From contig JAJRYW010000029.1 in NCBI GenBank assembly GCA_024275555.1, forward strand, positions 1-10,354: a stretch of DNA of 10,354 nt, given 5' to 3'. This document shows, in pieces, positions 1 through 7,106 of the stretch. The DNA is from Calditrichota bacterium (GTDB lineage Bacteria; Calditrichota; Calditrichia; RBG-13-44-9; J075). Each line of letters starts with the position of its first letter. Within the stretch, counting starts at the first letter, position 1. Both the position numbers and the translations under genes were made by a program. The notes below the pieces were generated by a model that did not search any database, had not been told where the DNA came from, and saw nothing but the letters and a program-made list of their open reading frames with translations.

Positions 1-409
1 AGACCGGTCGCAGACCTAAAGCCACGGCCTGCATATAATAGTTGGGCCAACCCGGATCGGGAATCAAAATCTCGTCACCTGGATTGGACACGGCCATCAA
101 GGCACCGGCGAGGGCAAACACTGAGCCTGGTGTAACCGTTATTTGATCCAGCTGGGCAGCAATGCCATTTTCTTTGTTTACTTTCTCGTGAATGGCTTCT
201 TTCAGAGATTGGAAGCCTGTGTTGGGGGTATATTTAGTAAAACCCTCAGATATAGCCTTGAAGGCCGCCTGCCGAATATGGTCCGGGGTGGTGAAACCCG
301 GCTCACCCAGTTCCAAATGGAAGACATTGTCCATGTCCGCGGCCATGTCCATTATGACTCGAATGCCGGACCGGGGCATATTCGTCAGGTTCTTTGCTGC
401 AATGCGCAT
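1..409 (-). CDS. Class I/II PLP-dependent aminotransferase, N-terminal part (cut by window edge)
   Basis: This is the first 136 residues of a fold-type I aminotransferase of the aspartate aminotransferase-like group, which moves an amino group between an amino acid and a 2-oxo acid using pyridoxal phosphate in the cytoplasm. Visible family marks are LGEPGFTTPDHI (34-45), GFTKYTPNTG (56-65), the cofactor-loop segment TPGS (93-96), and NPGDEILIPDPGWPNYY (109-125), where W121 sits at the position that stacks on the PLP ring. Family members are about 390 residues, so roughly two thirds, including the Schiff-base lysine, lies outside the window. The ATG at 409 was chosen because GAGG lies 7 bases upstream and the protein starts at the usual place for the family. 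It follows the flavoprotein gene by 70 bases on the same strand. The family is clear; the amino-acid substrate is not. Confidence 0.9.
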   Translation of the reverse strand, partial: MRIAAKNLTNMPRSGIRVIMDMAADMDNVFHLELGEPGFTTPDHIRQAAFKAISEGFTKYTPNTGFQSLKEAIHEKVNKENGIAAQLDQITVTPGSVFALAGALMAVSNPGDEILIPDPGWPNYYMQAVALGLRPV

Positions 410-479
410 ATTCCATCCTCTGGTGTGAACATTTTATCGCCGGGGGGAGGGATTGTTTTCCAATCTTCCAACATAGGGT

Positions 480-1394
480 CTATGATTTATCGTCAACCGG
501 CCGGTATGCTCCGGGCACATTTGTTTTGATAACGTCAGCCTCCAAAAACTCCTTCCAGGTAGCATGCGTCCAGAAGGCCGAAGCCCGAGCAAGCTGAGTG
601 CAGGCGGTTTCGACCCGGCCGTTATTGTATAGTTCCAAAGCGCTTTGAAAATACTCCCTGGCTTTCTTCAACTGCTCGAGCGCTTCCTTTCGTTTGAAAT
701 TGGTAAAGCCTTCGGCAATCAAAGAGGAGTCATAAGCCATCGTGCCATTGCTCATGTTATCCAGATATGGCTCAAGCACGCTCCATGGCTTGTTTAGGTA
801 ATCCACATAGCGTTCCTGATCAGGAAATTTTGATCTTTCCCCGGCATCTATTTTTGCTGCTTCGGCCAGTTTGCAGCCGAGATTTTCCGCTTCAAGAAGC
901 GCTCGTTCAAAGTAAGTTGTATGCACCGGGAGGCCTCCTATATAACGGAAACCCTTACAAAACGACCATTTACATAGCTCCGCATTCGCCAGTCGTTGCA
1001 TTCCCTGGTTGCTTGCACATGAAATGGAGGCAAATGGCATGCCCTCTAACTCACCACTCCACAAAAACGGATAGCACCTTTCAACGAACAAGTGGCATTG
1101 GGCACTTGGGCCCCAATAGTGCACCGGGTCGGCAAGAATCCAGCCATTGGCACACTTTATTTTTTCCATTAATTTTCCGTTCCCACCCATCGCATCCTTT
1201 AATACACATTCATGGGGATCATTCCGGATACACTGAAAACAGCTTGTGCAAGGGCCGAATTTGAACTTATGCAAATGTACCCACTCTACATCAACACCTT
1301 CAACTCGTTGCGCGCCTTTAACTGCAGCTTGAAGAATACTGGCCGTGAATCCTTTTGATCTGCCGCTCGCCAGCAATGCCAGAACATAAGCCAT
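480..1394 (-). CDS. Flavodoxin-fold iron-sulfur flavoprotein-like oxidoreductase with C-terminal extension
   Basis: This 304-residue protein belongs to the NADPH-dependent FMN reductase / iron-sulfur flavoprotein superfamily. The N-terminus has the first beta strand and an FMN-phosphate loop (LALLASGRSKGFT, 5-17). Next come four cysteines spaced CX2CX2CX7C (C49, C52, C55, C63), the compact pattern that binds a 4Fe-4S cluster in iron-sulfur flavoproteins, then ADPVHYWGPSAQCHLFVER (88-106), matching the family's second flavin-contact segment. There are 12 cysteines in all. Family members are usually about 180-220 residues; here about 100 more follow, rich in charged helix (232-262). A likely role is electron transfer or reduction of a small substrate in the cytoplasm; this is inference. 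The ATG at 1394 has AAGGAG 10 bases upstream and starts right at the first strand; the in-frame ATG at 1448 would add 18 residues with a poor ribosome site. It lies 74 bases after the hydrolase. Confidence 0.83.
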   Translation of the reverse strand: MAYVLALLASGRSKGFTASILQAAVKGAQRVEGVDVEWVHLHKFKFGPCTSCFQCIRNDPHECVLKDAMGGNGKLMEKIKCANGWILADPVHYWGPSAQCHLFVERCYPFLWSGELEGMPFASISCASNQGMQRLANAELCKWSFCKGFRYIGGLPVHTTYFERALLEAENLGCKLAEAAKIDAGERSKFPDQERYVDYLNKPWSVLEPYLDNMSNGTMAYDSSLIAEGFTNFKRKEALEQLKKAREYFQSALELYNNGRVETACTQLARASAFWTHATWKEFLEADVIKTNVPGAYRPVDDKS

Positions 1395-1404
1395 GTGATT
1401 ACCA

Positions 1405-1410
1405 CTCCTT
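1405..1410 (-). promoter_or_regulatory. Ribosome binding site deciding the flavoprotein start
   Basis: AAGGAG reads on the minus strand 10 bases before the ATG at 1394. No comparable site precedes the ATG at 1448, which favours the shorter protein. Confidence 0.6.
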
Positions 1411-1468
1411 TCCCGGTTCAATGTGAAAACCGATTCAGTACTATTCATACGTCTTCAAATCGTTACTA

Positions 1469-2212
1469 CTAAATAAAACCGGGGGGGATCATACAGCGCC
1501 CGGTCCAACTCAAAGCCTCGTTTATATGACGCTGACCGTCTTGCAGCGAAATGCAGCCGTGCCCCGGCAGGAAAACATCGATACTAAGGTCCGCCAGCTT
1601 CTCAATGCTGTGGATCTGCTCCTGAAGATTGCAGTCCGGCAAAGGTTGAAGCAGTATTTTACCGCCAAAAAACAAGTTGTCGCCGCTGAACATATAGGTC
1701 CGATTGGCGTCTTCCATCACAAAAGTCATGTGGCCGGCGCAATGTCCGGGTGTCTCAATGGCCTTGATGCGCACTTCACCGACCTGAATCGCCTGTCCAT
1801 CCACCAATTCCAAGTCCACGGGGCATGGTTCAAAATGATATTCGGGTTCATAATACCCCCCCCTTTTCCCGGCGGCAAGACTGATCGCAGCCTCGTCCCC
1901 CTCGCGCAGGGCAAAGGCTGTTTTTTGGGACACGAGAACATCGAGATTCTTAATAGCCCCATGAAGTCCTGCGGCGCCACCGGCATGATCGGCGTGCAGA
2001 TGTGTTAAAAACAGGTAATGAATATCTTCCAGGGAAAAACCGTGGGACTGAATGTTTTCCAAAACCGCAGTTTTTCCCAGTCCCGCACCGGCATCAATCA
2101 GCGCAGCTTGACCTCCGCCATCAACTAAATATATATGACAATCGCTGGGGTGGGTTAAACTGAAGCCCGCCGCCCCGCTTCCCACCAGATAGACGCTTTT
2201 GCTGAGTTGCAT
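1469..2212 (-). CDS. Metallo-beta-lactamase-fold hydrolase
   Basis: This is a 247-residue MBL-fold metallohydrolase of the glyoxalase II / lactonase-like type, expected to bind two metal ions and hydrolyse an ester, thioester or lactone. The metal ligands are all present: THLHADHAGG gives H71, H73, D75 and H76; TPGHCAGH gives H157; FSGDNLF gives D178; LPGHG gives H218. No signal peptide is seen, so it should be cytoplasmic. The ATG at 2212 is preferred because GGAGG lies 4 bases before it and the protein then begins at the first beta strand. An in-frame ATG at 2239 overlaps the upstream permease stop as TGATG and would give 256 residues; it has no ribosome site of its own but could be used by reinitiation. 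This tight junction places the enzyme in the CUT2 transporter operon, suggesting it acts on the imported compound or a product. The substrate cannot be named from the sequence. Confidence 0.9.
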   Translation of the reverse strand: MQLSKSVYLVGSGAAGFSLTHPSDCHIYLVDGGGQAALIDAGAGLGKTAVLENIQSHGFSLEDIHYLFLTHLHADHAGGAAGLHGAIKNLDVLVSQKTAFALREGDEAAISLAAGKRGGYYEPEYHFEPCPVDLELVDGQAIQVGEVRIKAIETPGHCAGHMTFVMEDANRTYMFSGDNLFFGGKILLQPLPDCNLQEQIHSIEKLADLSIDVFLPGHGCISLQDGQRHINEALSWTGRCMIPPGFI

Positions 2213-2216
2213 AACA

Positions 2217-2221
2217 CCTCC
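2217..2221 (-). promoter_or_regulatory. Ribosome binding site deciding the MBL hydrolase start
   Basis: GGAGG reads on the minus strand 4 bases before the ATG at 2212 and lies downstream of the permease stop. The spacing is short but the core is perfect, and no site precedes the overlapping ATG at 2239. Confidence 0.55.
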
Positions 2222-2238
2222 CCGCCCGGTCATTCTCA

Positions 2239-3216
2239 TCAGGCACGTTGTTTGTACAAAGCCACAACCAGAAGCACCACAAATCCTTTAATCAACTGCT
2301 GGTAGAACACGCTGACACCCGTAATGACCATGACATTGTTAATGAAAATCAGAATAATAACACCGGCTAGTGTGCCAAACAAATTTCCGCGACCCCCGAA
2401 GAGACTGGTACCGCCGATAACCACCACCGTAATGGAGTCCAACTCCATTCCCATGCCGGCCAAAGGATCGCCGATGCCCATGCGGGCGGTGGCGATAACG
2501 GCGGCGATGGCAACCAGAAAGCTCACCAGACAATATACGCTGATTTGTGTTTTCCCCACCTTGATGCCGGCGCGGTGAGCTACTTCGGGGTTGCCACCGA
2601 CCGCATAGATTGCTCGGCCAAAACCGGTTTTATGCAAGAGCATACATGAAAAGATAAAAATAGCCGCCAGCAGGATGACCGGGTTGGGAATAGGCCCGAT
2701 GCTATCATAATAGAAGAAATCACCCATATCCGGCGGGATACTGCCCTTCGGCACGGTCGTATAGCCCAGAGCCGCCCCCTGAAGGATCAAAGCGGTTCCC
2801 AGGGTCGTGATGAATGGAGGAACCCGCCCACGCTTAACAATTAACCCGTTGATCAGACCTACGAGCAACCCGATCAGAAGAATAAGAACGGTCACGGGGA
2901 CAAAACGCTCCGGCTTGCCGTCAATAAGACCGGCGCTGAGCAAGCTGATAAATGTGACCAAAGAGGCCACGGAAAAATCTATTCCACCGCTGATGATCAC
3001 AATTGTCTGAGCAATCCCTATAATACCGGGGATAACCGCTTGTCTGGCCAGAGTCGACAGGTTGGCAGTGCTGCAAAATGAAGGAGAGTGAATCGAGATT
3101 CCCACGAATGCCACCAACAGGGCACCATATAAAACCAGAATCAACAAATTATTGGAAACGACATGCTGTAAGGCACTTCTCCCCACGGTTTTGCGGGTCA
3201 TGGAAGATATCGTCAC
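2239..3216 (-). CDS. CUT2-type sugar ABC transporter permease (RbsC-like), first of two
   Basis: A 325-residue integral membrane protein of the RbsC/XylH family (BPD_transp_2), forming part of the inner-membrane channel of a CUT2 importer. It is hydrophobic almost throughout, with about eight to ten predictable membrane segments. Family marks are GGIDFSVASL (77-86; most homologs have GGIDLSVG), KRGRVPPFITTLG (128-140), the cytoplasmic coupling segment YAVGGNPEVAHRAGI (204-218), and VVIGGTSLFGGRG (265-277). The start is a GTG at 3216 that overlaps the ATPase stop as GTGA, typical of translational coupling; the in-frame ATG at 3201 is a possible alternative and would remove five residues. There is no strong ribosome site. 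It differs clearly from the other permease of the cluster (start near 7088), so the two probably form a heterodimer driven by the ATPase encoded just upstream. The transported compound is unknown. Confidence 0.93.
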   Translation of the reverse strand: MTISSMTRKTVGRSALQHVVSNNLLILVLYGALLVAFVGISIHSPSFCSTANLSTLARQAVIPGIIGIAQTIVIISGGIDFSVASLVTFISLLSAGLIDGKPERFVPVTVLILLIGLLVGLINGLIVKRGRVPPFITTLGTALILQGAALGYTTVPKGSIPPDMGDFFYYDSIGPIPNPVILLAAIFIFSCMLLHKTGFGRAIYAVGGNPEVAHRAGIKVGKTQISVYCLVSFLVAIAAVIATARMGIGDPLAGMGMELDSITVVVIGGTSLFGGRGNLFGTLAGVIILIFINNVMVITGVSVFYQQLIKGFVVLLVVALYKQRA

Positions 3217-4766
3217 TCTTTTTGCCCCCCCGGCGCAGTTTGTTGCTCGGGTGCGATCACCGACTCCAATCCACCGCCGACAGCCAGACTTAATATTTTC
3301 TCTTCGGTTGCCTCAGGCCGGTGCAGTTCACCGGAAATTCTGCCACGACTCATGACTATAATACGGTCGCTCATTCCGATAATCTCTTGTAACTCAGAGG
3401 AAATCATTATGACACCGGTGCCCTTTTTGGCCAAATTACGTATGATCTGGTAGATTTCGATCTTGGACCCAACGTCTATGCCCCGGGTAGGCTCATCCAG
3501 AATCGTTAACTTGGGAGCCGAAGACAACCATTTTCCCAGAACAACCTTTTGCTGGTTGCCCCCGCTTAGGTAGCCGACCTCCTGCTCCAGAGAGGGGGTT
3601 TTGATAGCCATATCGTCAACCTGTTTACGGACGGCCTCATATTCTCGTTTCTCATTGATCAGTAGGAAATTTCGCAGACGCTCCAGGATGACCAGGCTGA
3701 TGTTATGGCAAACCGACTGGCTCAATATTAAACCTTGCTCCTTGCGATTTTCAGGAATCAGGGCCATTCCCATCCGGATGGCCTTGCGGGGATTTCCCAG
3801 AGGAATATGTCGGCCATCGAGCCACACCTGCCCGCTGTCAACGGTGACAACACCAAACAGGGCCATCACCAGTTCACTGCGTTTTGCCCCCACCAAACCG
3901 GCTATCCCCAGAATTTCCCCTTTGTGCAGGCTGAAATTAATATCCCGTAGGCCCAGCTTGGAAGAAGACAGATTCCTGACTTCCAGCAACCTCTCACCGA
4001 TGTTTTCCTCGGCAACCGGAAACGTCTCATCCAGGGTTCGCCCGACCATCATACCGATCAGAGTGGATTTGTTTAAATTGGCTACATCGTCGGTACCGAC
4101 AACACGGCCGTCGCGTAAAACCGTCACCCGTTCAGCGATTTTAAAAACTTCATTTAAGCGGTGCGAGATATAGACAATCGTAACACCTTGTCTTTTTAGC
4201 GTACGAATCACGTCGAACAGCTGTTCCAATTCGTGACCTGCCAGCACGGCCGATGGCTCATCCATAATAATGACGCTCAAATGAGTGTGAATTGAGAGAA
4301 CCTTGGCAATTTCCAGAAGCTGCTGCTGTGCCACACTGAGGTCAATCACCCGCTGCCGTAAATCCATGCAAACACCCAGCCGCTCCAGGGCCTTATGAGC
4401 CGTTTCATAGGCACGGGACCAATTCACGAAACCCAGGCGGGTTCTGGGCAAATTCCCCAAGAGGATGTTTTCGGCCACATTGAGCCAGGGCAGAAGGTTG
4501 AATTCCTGGTAGATAATACCGACCCCCGCCTTTTGTGCGGCACCGGGTGTGTCAAAACAGACGGGAGTGCCCCTTAACCTCATTTCTCCCTTGTCGGGCT
4601 GGTAAACTCCTGCCAGGATCTTCATCAAAGTAGACTTGCCGGCTCCGTTCTCCCCGACAAGGGCATGAATCTCCCCGGCACGACATGAGAAAGAAACATC
4701 ATCCAGGGCGATTACACCCGGGAATTCCTTGGTGATGTTAAGCATCTCAAGTGCAAGTTCGGTCAT
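3213..4766 (-). CDS. CUT2-type sugar ABC transporter ATPase with two nucleotide-binding domains (RbsA/MglA-like)
   Basis: A 517-residue cytoplasmic ATPase in which two ABC domains are fused, the arrangement and length usual for RbsA, MglA and XylG. Domain 1 has Walker A GENGAGKST (38-46), a Q-loop at Q87, a family-type signature LSVAQQQ (143-149), Walker B VIIMDE (165-170) and the switch histidine H202. Domain 2 has a degenerate Walker A, GLVGAKRSE (290-298), lacking the standard GKS/T, then LSGGNQQ (400-406), Walker B LTILDE (420-425), and serine instead of the switch histidine (ISSELQE, 455-461). A degenerate second site is normal for this family, so only one site is expected to be fully catalytic. 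The ATG at 4766 has no good ribosome site; an in-frame ATG at 4745 is possible. It lies 81 bases after the binding-protein gene across a tandem repeat, and its stop overlaps the next permease start by GTGA. Confidence 0.95.
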   Translation of the reverse strand: MTELALEMLNITKEFPGVIALDDVSFSCRAGEIHALVGENGAGKSTLMKILAGVYQPDKGEMRLRGTPVCFDTPGAAQKAGVGIIYQEFNLLPWLNVAENILLGNLPRTRLGFVNWSRAYETAHKALERLGVCMDLRQRVIDLSVAQQQLLEIAKVLSIHTHLSVIIMDEPSAVLAGHELEQLFDVIRTLKRQGVTIVYISHRLNEVFKIAERVTVLRDGRVVGTDDVANLNKSTLIGMMVGRTLDETFPVAEENIGERLLEVRNLSSSKLGLRDINFSLHKGEILGIAGLVGAKRSELVMALFGVVTVDSGQVWLDGRHIPLGNPRKAIRMGMALIPENRKEQGLILSQSVCHNISLVILERLRNFLLINEKREYEAVRKQVDDMAIKTPSLEQEVGYLSGGNQQKVVLGKWLSSAPKLTILDEPTRGIDVGSKIEIYQIIRNLAKKGTGVIMISSELQEIIGMSDRIIVMSRGRISGELHRPEATEEKILSLAVGGGLESVIAPEQQTAPGGQKE

Positions 4767-4809
4767 AATTAGGTGAATTGGAATTTTTTACGGGTCAGCG
4801 AAAATAGAG

Positions 4810-4837
4810 ATCATTTTATAGTAATCATTTTATAGTA
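4810..4837. repeat. Perfect 14-bp tandem repeat, two copies plus a 3-base third start
   Basis: The unit ATCATTTTATAGTA occurs at 4810-4823 and again at 4824-4837, and the next three bases (ATC, 4838-4840) begin a third copy. It is AT-rich against an otherwise balanced background and fills much of the gap between the binding-protein stop (4848, a double TAA) and the ATPase start (4766). Read on the minus strand each copy holds TATAAA, a -10-like hexamer, but no convincing -35 is seen at the right distance. It may be a replication-slippage duplication, a paired regulator site, or a spacer that alters mRNA stability or relative expression of the two genes. It forms no obvious hairpin or terminator. 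Confidence 0.85.
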
Positions 4838-4847
4838 ATCAGGGTTA

Positions 4848-6026
4848 TTATCCTTTTTTCGGGAACTGCTTCATCGCCCAACTCTGCGGGTAGCGATAGT
4901 CCACCCAGAGATCGTCGGACATGTCGGGCCGCAGATATTTGTCGAGTTCGTCTTCTTCGAACATGAGTTGGTCAACGTATACGTAACGCGGCACCACCTC
5001 TCCCCGCAGGGCGCTTACGGCCACGTCTACCATGATCAGGCCGGTGGCATTCGGATAACCGACCGAAATAAATTCAAGATTGTATTTCTTGGCCAGTTTC
5101 AGAAAACCGTTCAAGGGTTCAGTGGGCATCGGTGGAATGTCACGCCCTGCTTCCACAAAGGCCTCAACCGCCGGCCAGGACTGGAAGGCACTGTCGGACC
5201 AGACCCCATCGATTCGGGGATGGGCCGCCAGCCAGGCCTCGAAACCTTTCTTCCCCTGGGAAATAGACCAGTTGTGGTAACCATGGGCCAGAATCTCAAT
5301 ATTGGGATACTTGGCAAACACGGCCCGGGCAGCTGTGAGACGCACCTCAGCCGTATCCACCCCGGCGGCTCCGCTTGCCATAACGATTTTTCCTTTCCCG
5401 TTCAGCTTTTTTGCCAACCATTCGGCGGTCACCCTGCCTTGGAGGGCATTGTCCGCATTGACATAGCACAGGAATTTGTCGGTCAGGTAAGGCATCTGCA
5501 TCTGGATAACGGGAATTCCTGCATCCCAAACACGCTCCAGCGGCCTCTTGAGCGCCGCACCCAGTGGCGTGGAAATCATAACATCCGGTTTCTGGGCCAG
5601 CAGAGTCTCCACGGCTGCTACCTGAACAGCCGCGTTAAGCTGCCCATCTGCGTAAAGGTATCTGTCGGAGAACATCCCCTTGTACTTTTCCTTGTAGGCA
5701 TACTCCGAATGTCCATCCAGCATGAGAGCCCATGAATTGGTCGGTCCCTGGGACAGGTTTGCCAGTTTCCACGGGGGGTCCTTTTTAAAAGGAGTGCAGT
5801 CAAAAAACAGCATCCGTTCCCATTCTTCAGGACGAATTTTTCCGGCCTGCTTTACGGTTGCCGCCTCGGCAGTGGCAGTCGGAGACACCAGACCGGCACC
5901 TCCCAAAAGTGAATAGGCGCCAGCCAGGCCGGCAATACCACCTGTAGCCAATATGAAACTGCGACGACTCAGTTGTCCCCTCTCGACTTTCTCCAATAAA
6001 GAGTTGATAAAATCGTGTTCACTCAT
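4848..6026 (-). CDS. CUT2 ABC transporter substrate-binding protein with Tat signal peptide
   Basis: A 392-residue periplasmic binding protein of the ribose/xylose-binding type (Peripla_BP_4, type I fold). The N-terminus is a twin-arginine export signal: a polar stretch of 20 residues, SRRSFI (20-25), a glycine/alanine-rich hydrophobic core to about residue 48, and a probable cleavage site after AEA (53-55). Behind it two lobes can be followed, for example QKPDVMISTPLGAALKRPLE and the hinge-side segment RIDGVWSDSAFQSWPAVEAF. It would catch the substrate in the periplasm and deliver it to the paired permeases. The ATG at 6026 has AGGAGG 7 bases upstream, the strongest ribosome site of the CUT2 unit, fitting the excess of binding protein such systems need. 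Binding proteins of this class more often carry Sec signals, so Tat export hints at folding, or ligand or cofactor acquisition, before export. The ligand is not identifiable by reading. Confidence 0.92.
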   Translation of the reverse strand: MSEHDFINSLLEKVERGQLSRRSFILATGGIAGLAGAYSLLGGAGLVSPTATAEAATVKQAGKIRPEEWERMLFFDCTPFKKDPPWKLANLSQGPTNSWALMLDGHSEYAYKEKYKGMFSDRYLYADGQLNAAVQVAAVETLLAQKPDVMISTPLGAALKRPLERVWDAGIPVIQMQMPYLTDKFLCYVNADNALQGRVTAEWLAKKLNGKGKIVMASGAAGVDTAEVRLTAARAVFAKYPNIEILAHGYHNWSISQGKKGFEAWLAAHPRIDGVWSDSAFQSWPAVEAFVEAGRDIPPMPTEPLNGFLKLAKKYNLEFISVGYPNATGLIMVDVAVSALRGEVVPRYVYVDQLMFEEDELDKYLRPDMSDDLWVDYRYPQSWAMKQFPKKG

Positions 6027-6089
6027 TTTAGGACCTCCTTTGTGTGTGTATGGTTTTGGGTAATATCACGTGGGAATACGTCTCGTACT

Positions 6090-7088
6090 TTAATTCTGGA
6101 ATTGTGCCCGCACGGAGTAAACCATGACGGCTGCAATGATGACCACACCCTTGATGATGTGTTGATAATGAACTTGTAAATTAAGAATTAGAACAATATT
6201 AAAAAGGGCTGTGAGGAGCAGCACCCCCGCAATAGTGCCGCCGATGCCGCCCCGGCCGCCGGCAAAACTGGTACCTCCCACAACAACAGCCGCAATTGAA
6301 TCCAGGTCGAAACCCCGGCCGAGATAGCGGTCACCGTAACCGATATAGCCGGCTAGAAGTAAACCTGCGATGGCGGCGAACAAGCCACATAAAATATAGG
6401 TAATTGTGGCAACGCGGTCCACGTTGATACCGGAAAAACGGGCCGCTTCGCGATTCCCCCCCATGGCGTATAATTGTCGTCCGAATGCTGTTTTCTTCAG
6501 GATTACTCCGATAATTACGGCTGAAACCATCAGGATCACCACCGGAATCGGAACAGGGCCGATAATCGACGCTAAAACACGAACAAAAGGAGCCGGCCTG
6601 CCGCTTATGACACCACCGGTGTAAGCAAACCGTACACCCTCTATAAAAATGAGCATGCCGAGGGTGGCCACAAAGGGAGGTATATTGCGTTTGGTAGTGA
6701 GCAAACCATTGATCCAGCCGACAATCACGCCTATCAATAGACAAGCAAGGATGGCGACGGCAACGTTTTCGTCTCTACCACCGGTAAACTCGGAAACAAA
6801 AATGGCTACCGAACCCATTACGGCACCCACTGACAGGTCTATGCCGCCTCCCAGAATAACCATTGTCTGGCCGATACTAACAATCCCCAAAACCGCGGCC
6901 GCTCGCAGTACATTTAACATGTTGGAAAACTTATAGAAGGCAGGCGAAAGAATGGCCGAAACCAGGATCACCACTCCTAAAGCTACATAAACGCCTCTCC
7001 TTTCCAGGAAAGCCGATAGTGACCCGGCCGTAACGCGTTTAAATACAAACGCTATCCCCTTCAGGGCATTTTCCTTGACTATACTCAC
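6090..7088 (-). CDS. CUT2-type sugar ABC transporter permease (RbsC-like), second of two
   Basis: A 332-residue inner-membrane permease of the RbsC/XylH family. Marks, numbered from the chosen start, are GGGIDLSVGAV (80-90), TTKRNIPPFVATLG (131-144), the coupling segment YAMGGNREAARFSGI (207-221), and VVVGGTSFAGGRGG (268-281), with multiple hydrophobic membrane spans between them. The reading frame opens just after a stop at 7106-7104 and has no ATG near its beginning. The GTG at 7088 is preferred because GGA lies 7 bases upstream; a TTG at 7100 would add four residues and has no ribosome site. It is the first gene of the CUT2 unit, 121 bases after the CUT1 ATPase and 63 bases before the binding-protein gene. 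Its partner is the other permease (3216-2239); both share the family motifs but clearly differ in sequence, as in transporters with a permease heterodimer such as YtfT/YjfF. Confidence 0.93.
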   Translation of the reverse strand: MSIVKENALKGIAFVFKRVTAGSLSAFLERRGVYVALGVVILVSAILSPAFYKFSNMLNVLRAAAVLGIVSIGQTMVILGGGIDLSVGAVMGSVAIFVSEFTGGRDENVAVAILACLLIGVIVGWINGLLTTKRNIPPFVATLGMLIFIEGVRFAYTGGVISGRPAPFVRVLASIIGPVPIPVVILMVSAVIIGVILKKTAFGRQLYAMGGNREAARFSGINVDRVATITYILCGLFAAIAGLLLAGYIGYGDRYLGRGFDLDSIAAVVVGGTSFAGGRGGIGGTIAGVLLLTALFNIVLILNLQVHYQHIIKGVVIIAAVMVYSVRAQFQN

Positions 7089-7092
7089 AGGG

Positions 7093-7098
7093 TTTTCC
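7093..7098 (-). promoter_or_regulatory. Weak ribosome binding site deciding the GTG start of the CUT2 permease
   Basis: GGAAAA reads on the minus strand with its GGA core 7 bases before the GTG at 7088. The competing TTG at 7100 overlaps this site and has no upstream purine-rich box. Confidence 0.4.
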
Positions 7099-7106
7099 AA
7101 AATCTA

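Noticed and set aside
410..479. Promoter for the aminotransferase (TTGGAA and GATAAA on the minus strand)
   Set aside because: The spacer would be about 19 bases and both boxes are weak; co-transcription from upstream explains the gene equally well.
767..1264. Plus-strand open frame of 165 codons
   Set aside because: It is antisense to the flavoprotein gene, shows no family motif, and the minus-strand product has clear conserved segments.
1526..2008. Plus-strand open frame of 160 codons
   Set aside because: It lies wholly inside the MBL hydrolase gene, whose metal-ligand motifs on the minus strand are complete.
3601..4173. Plus-strand open frame of 190 codons
   Set aside because: It is a shadow of the double ATPase; its product is serine/arginine-rich with no recognisable domain.
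3213..4766. Degenerate second Walker A in the double ATPase as a sign of gene decay
   Set aside because: RbsA/MglA-type proteins normally have a non-canonical second site, and the rest of the gene is intact.
4968..5735. Plus-strand open frame of 255 codons
   Set aside because: It is antisense to the binding-protein gene; long, but its composition and lack of a good ribosome site mark it as a shadow.
6068..6075. CACGTG palindrome upstream of the binding-protein gene as an operator
   Set aside because: A six-base palindrome is expected often by chance, and there is no second copy or longer symmetry.
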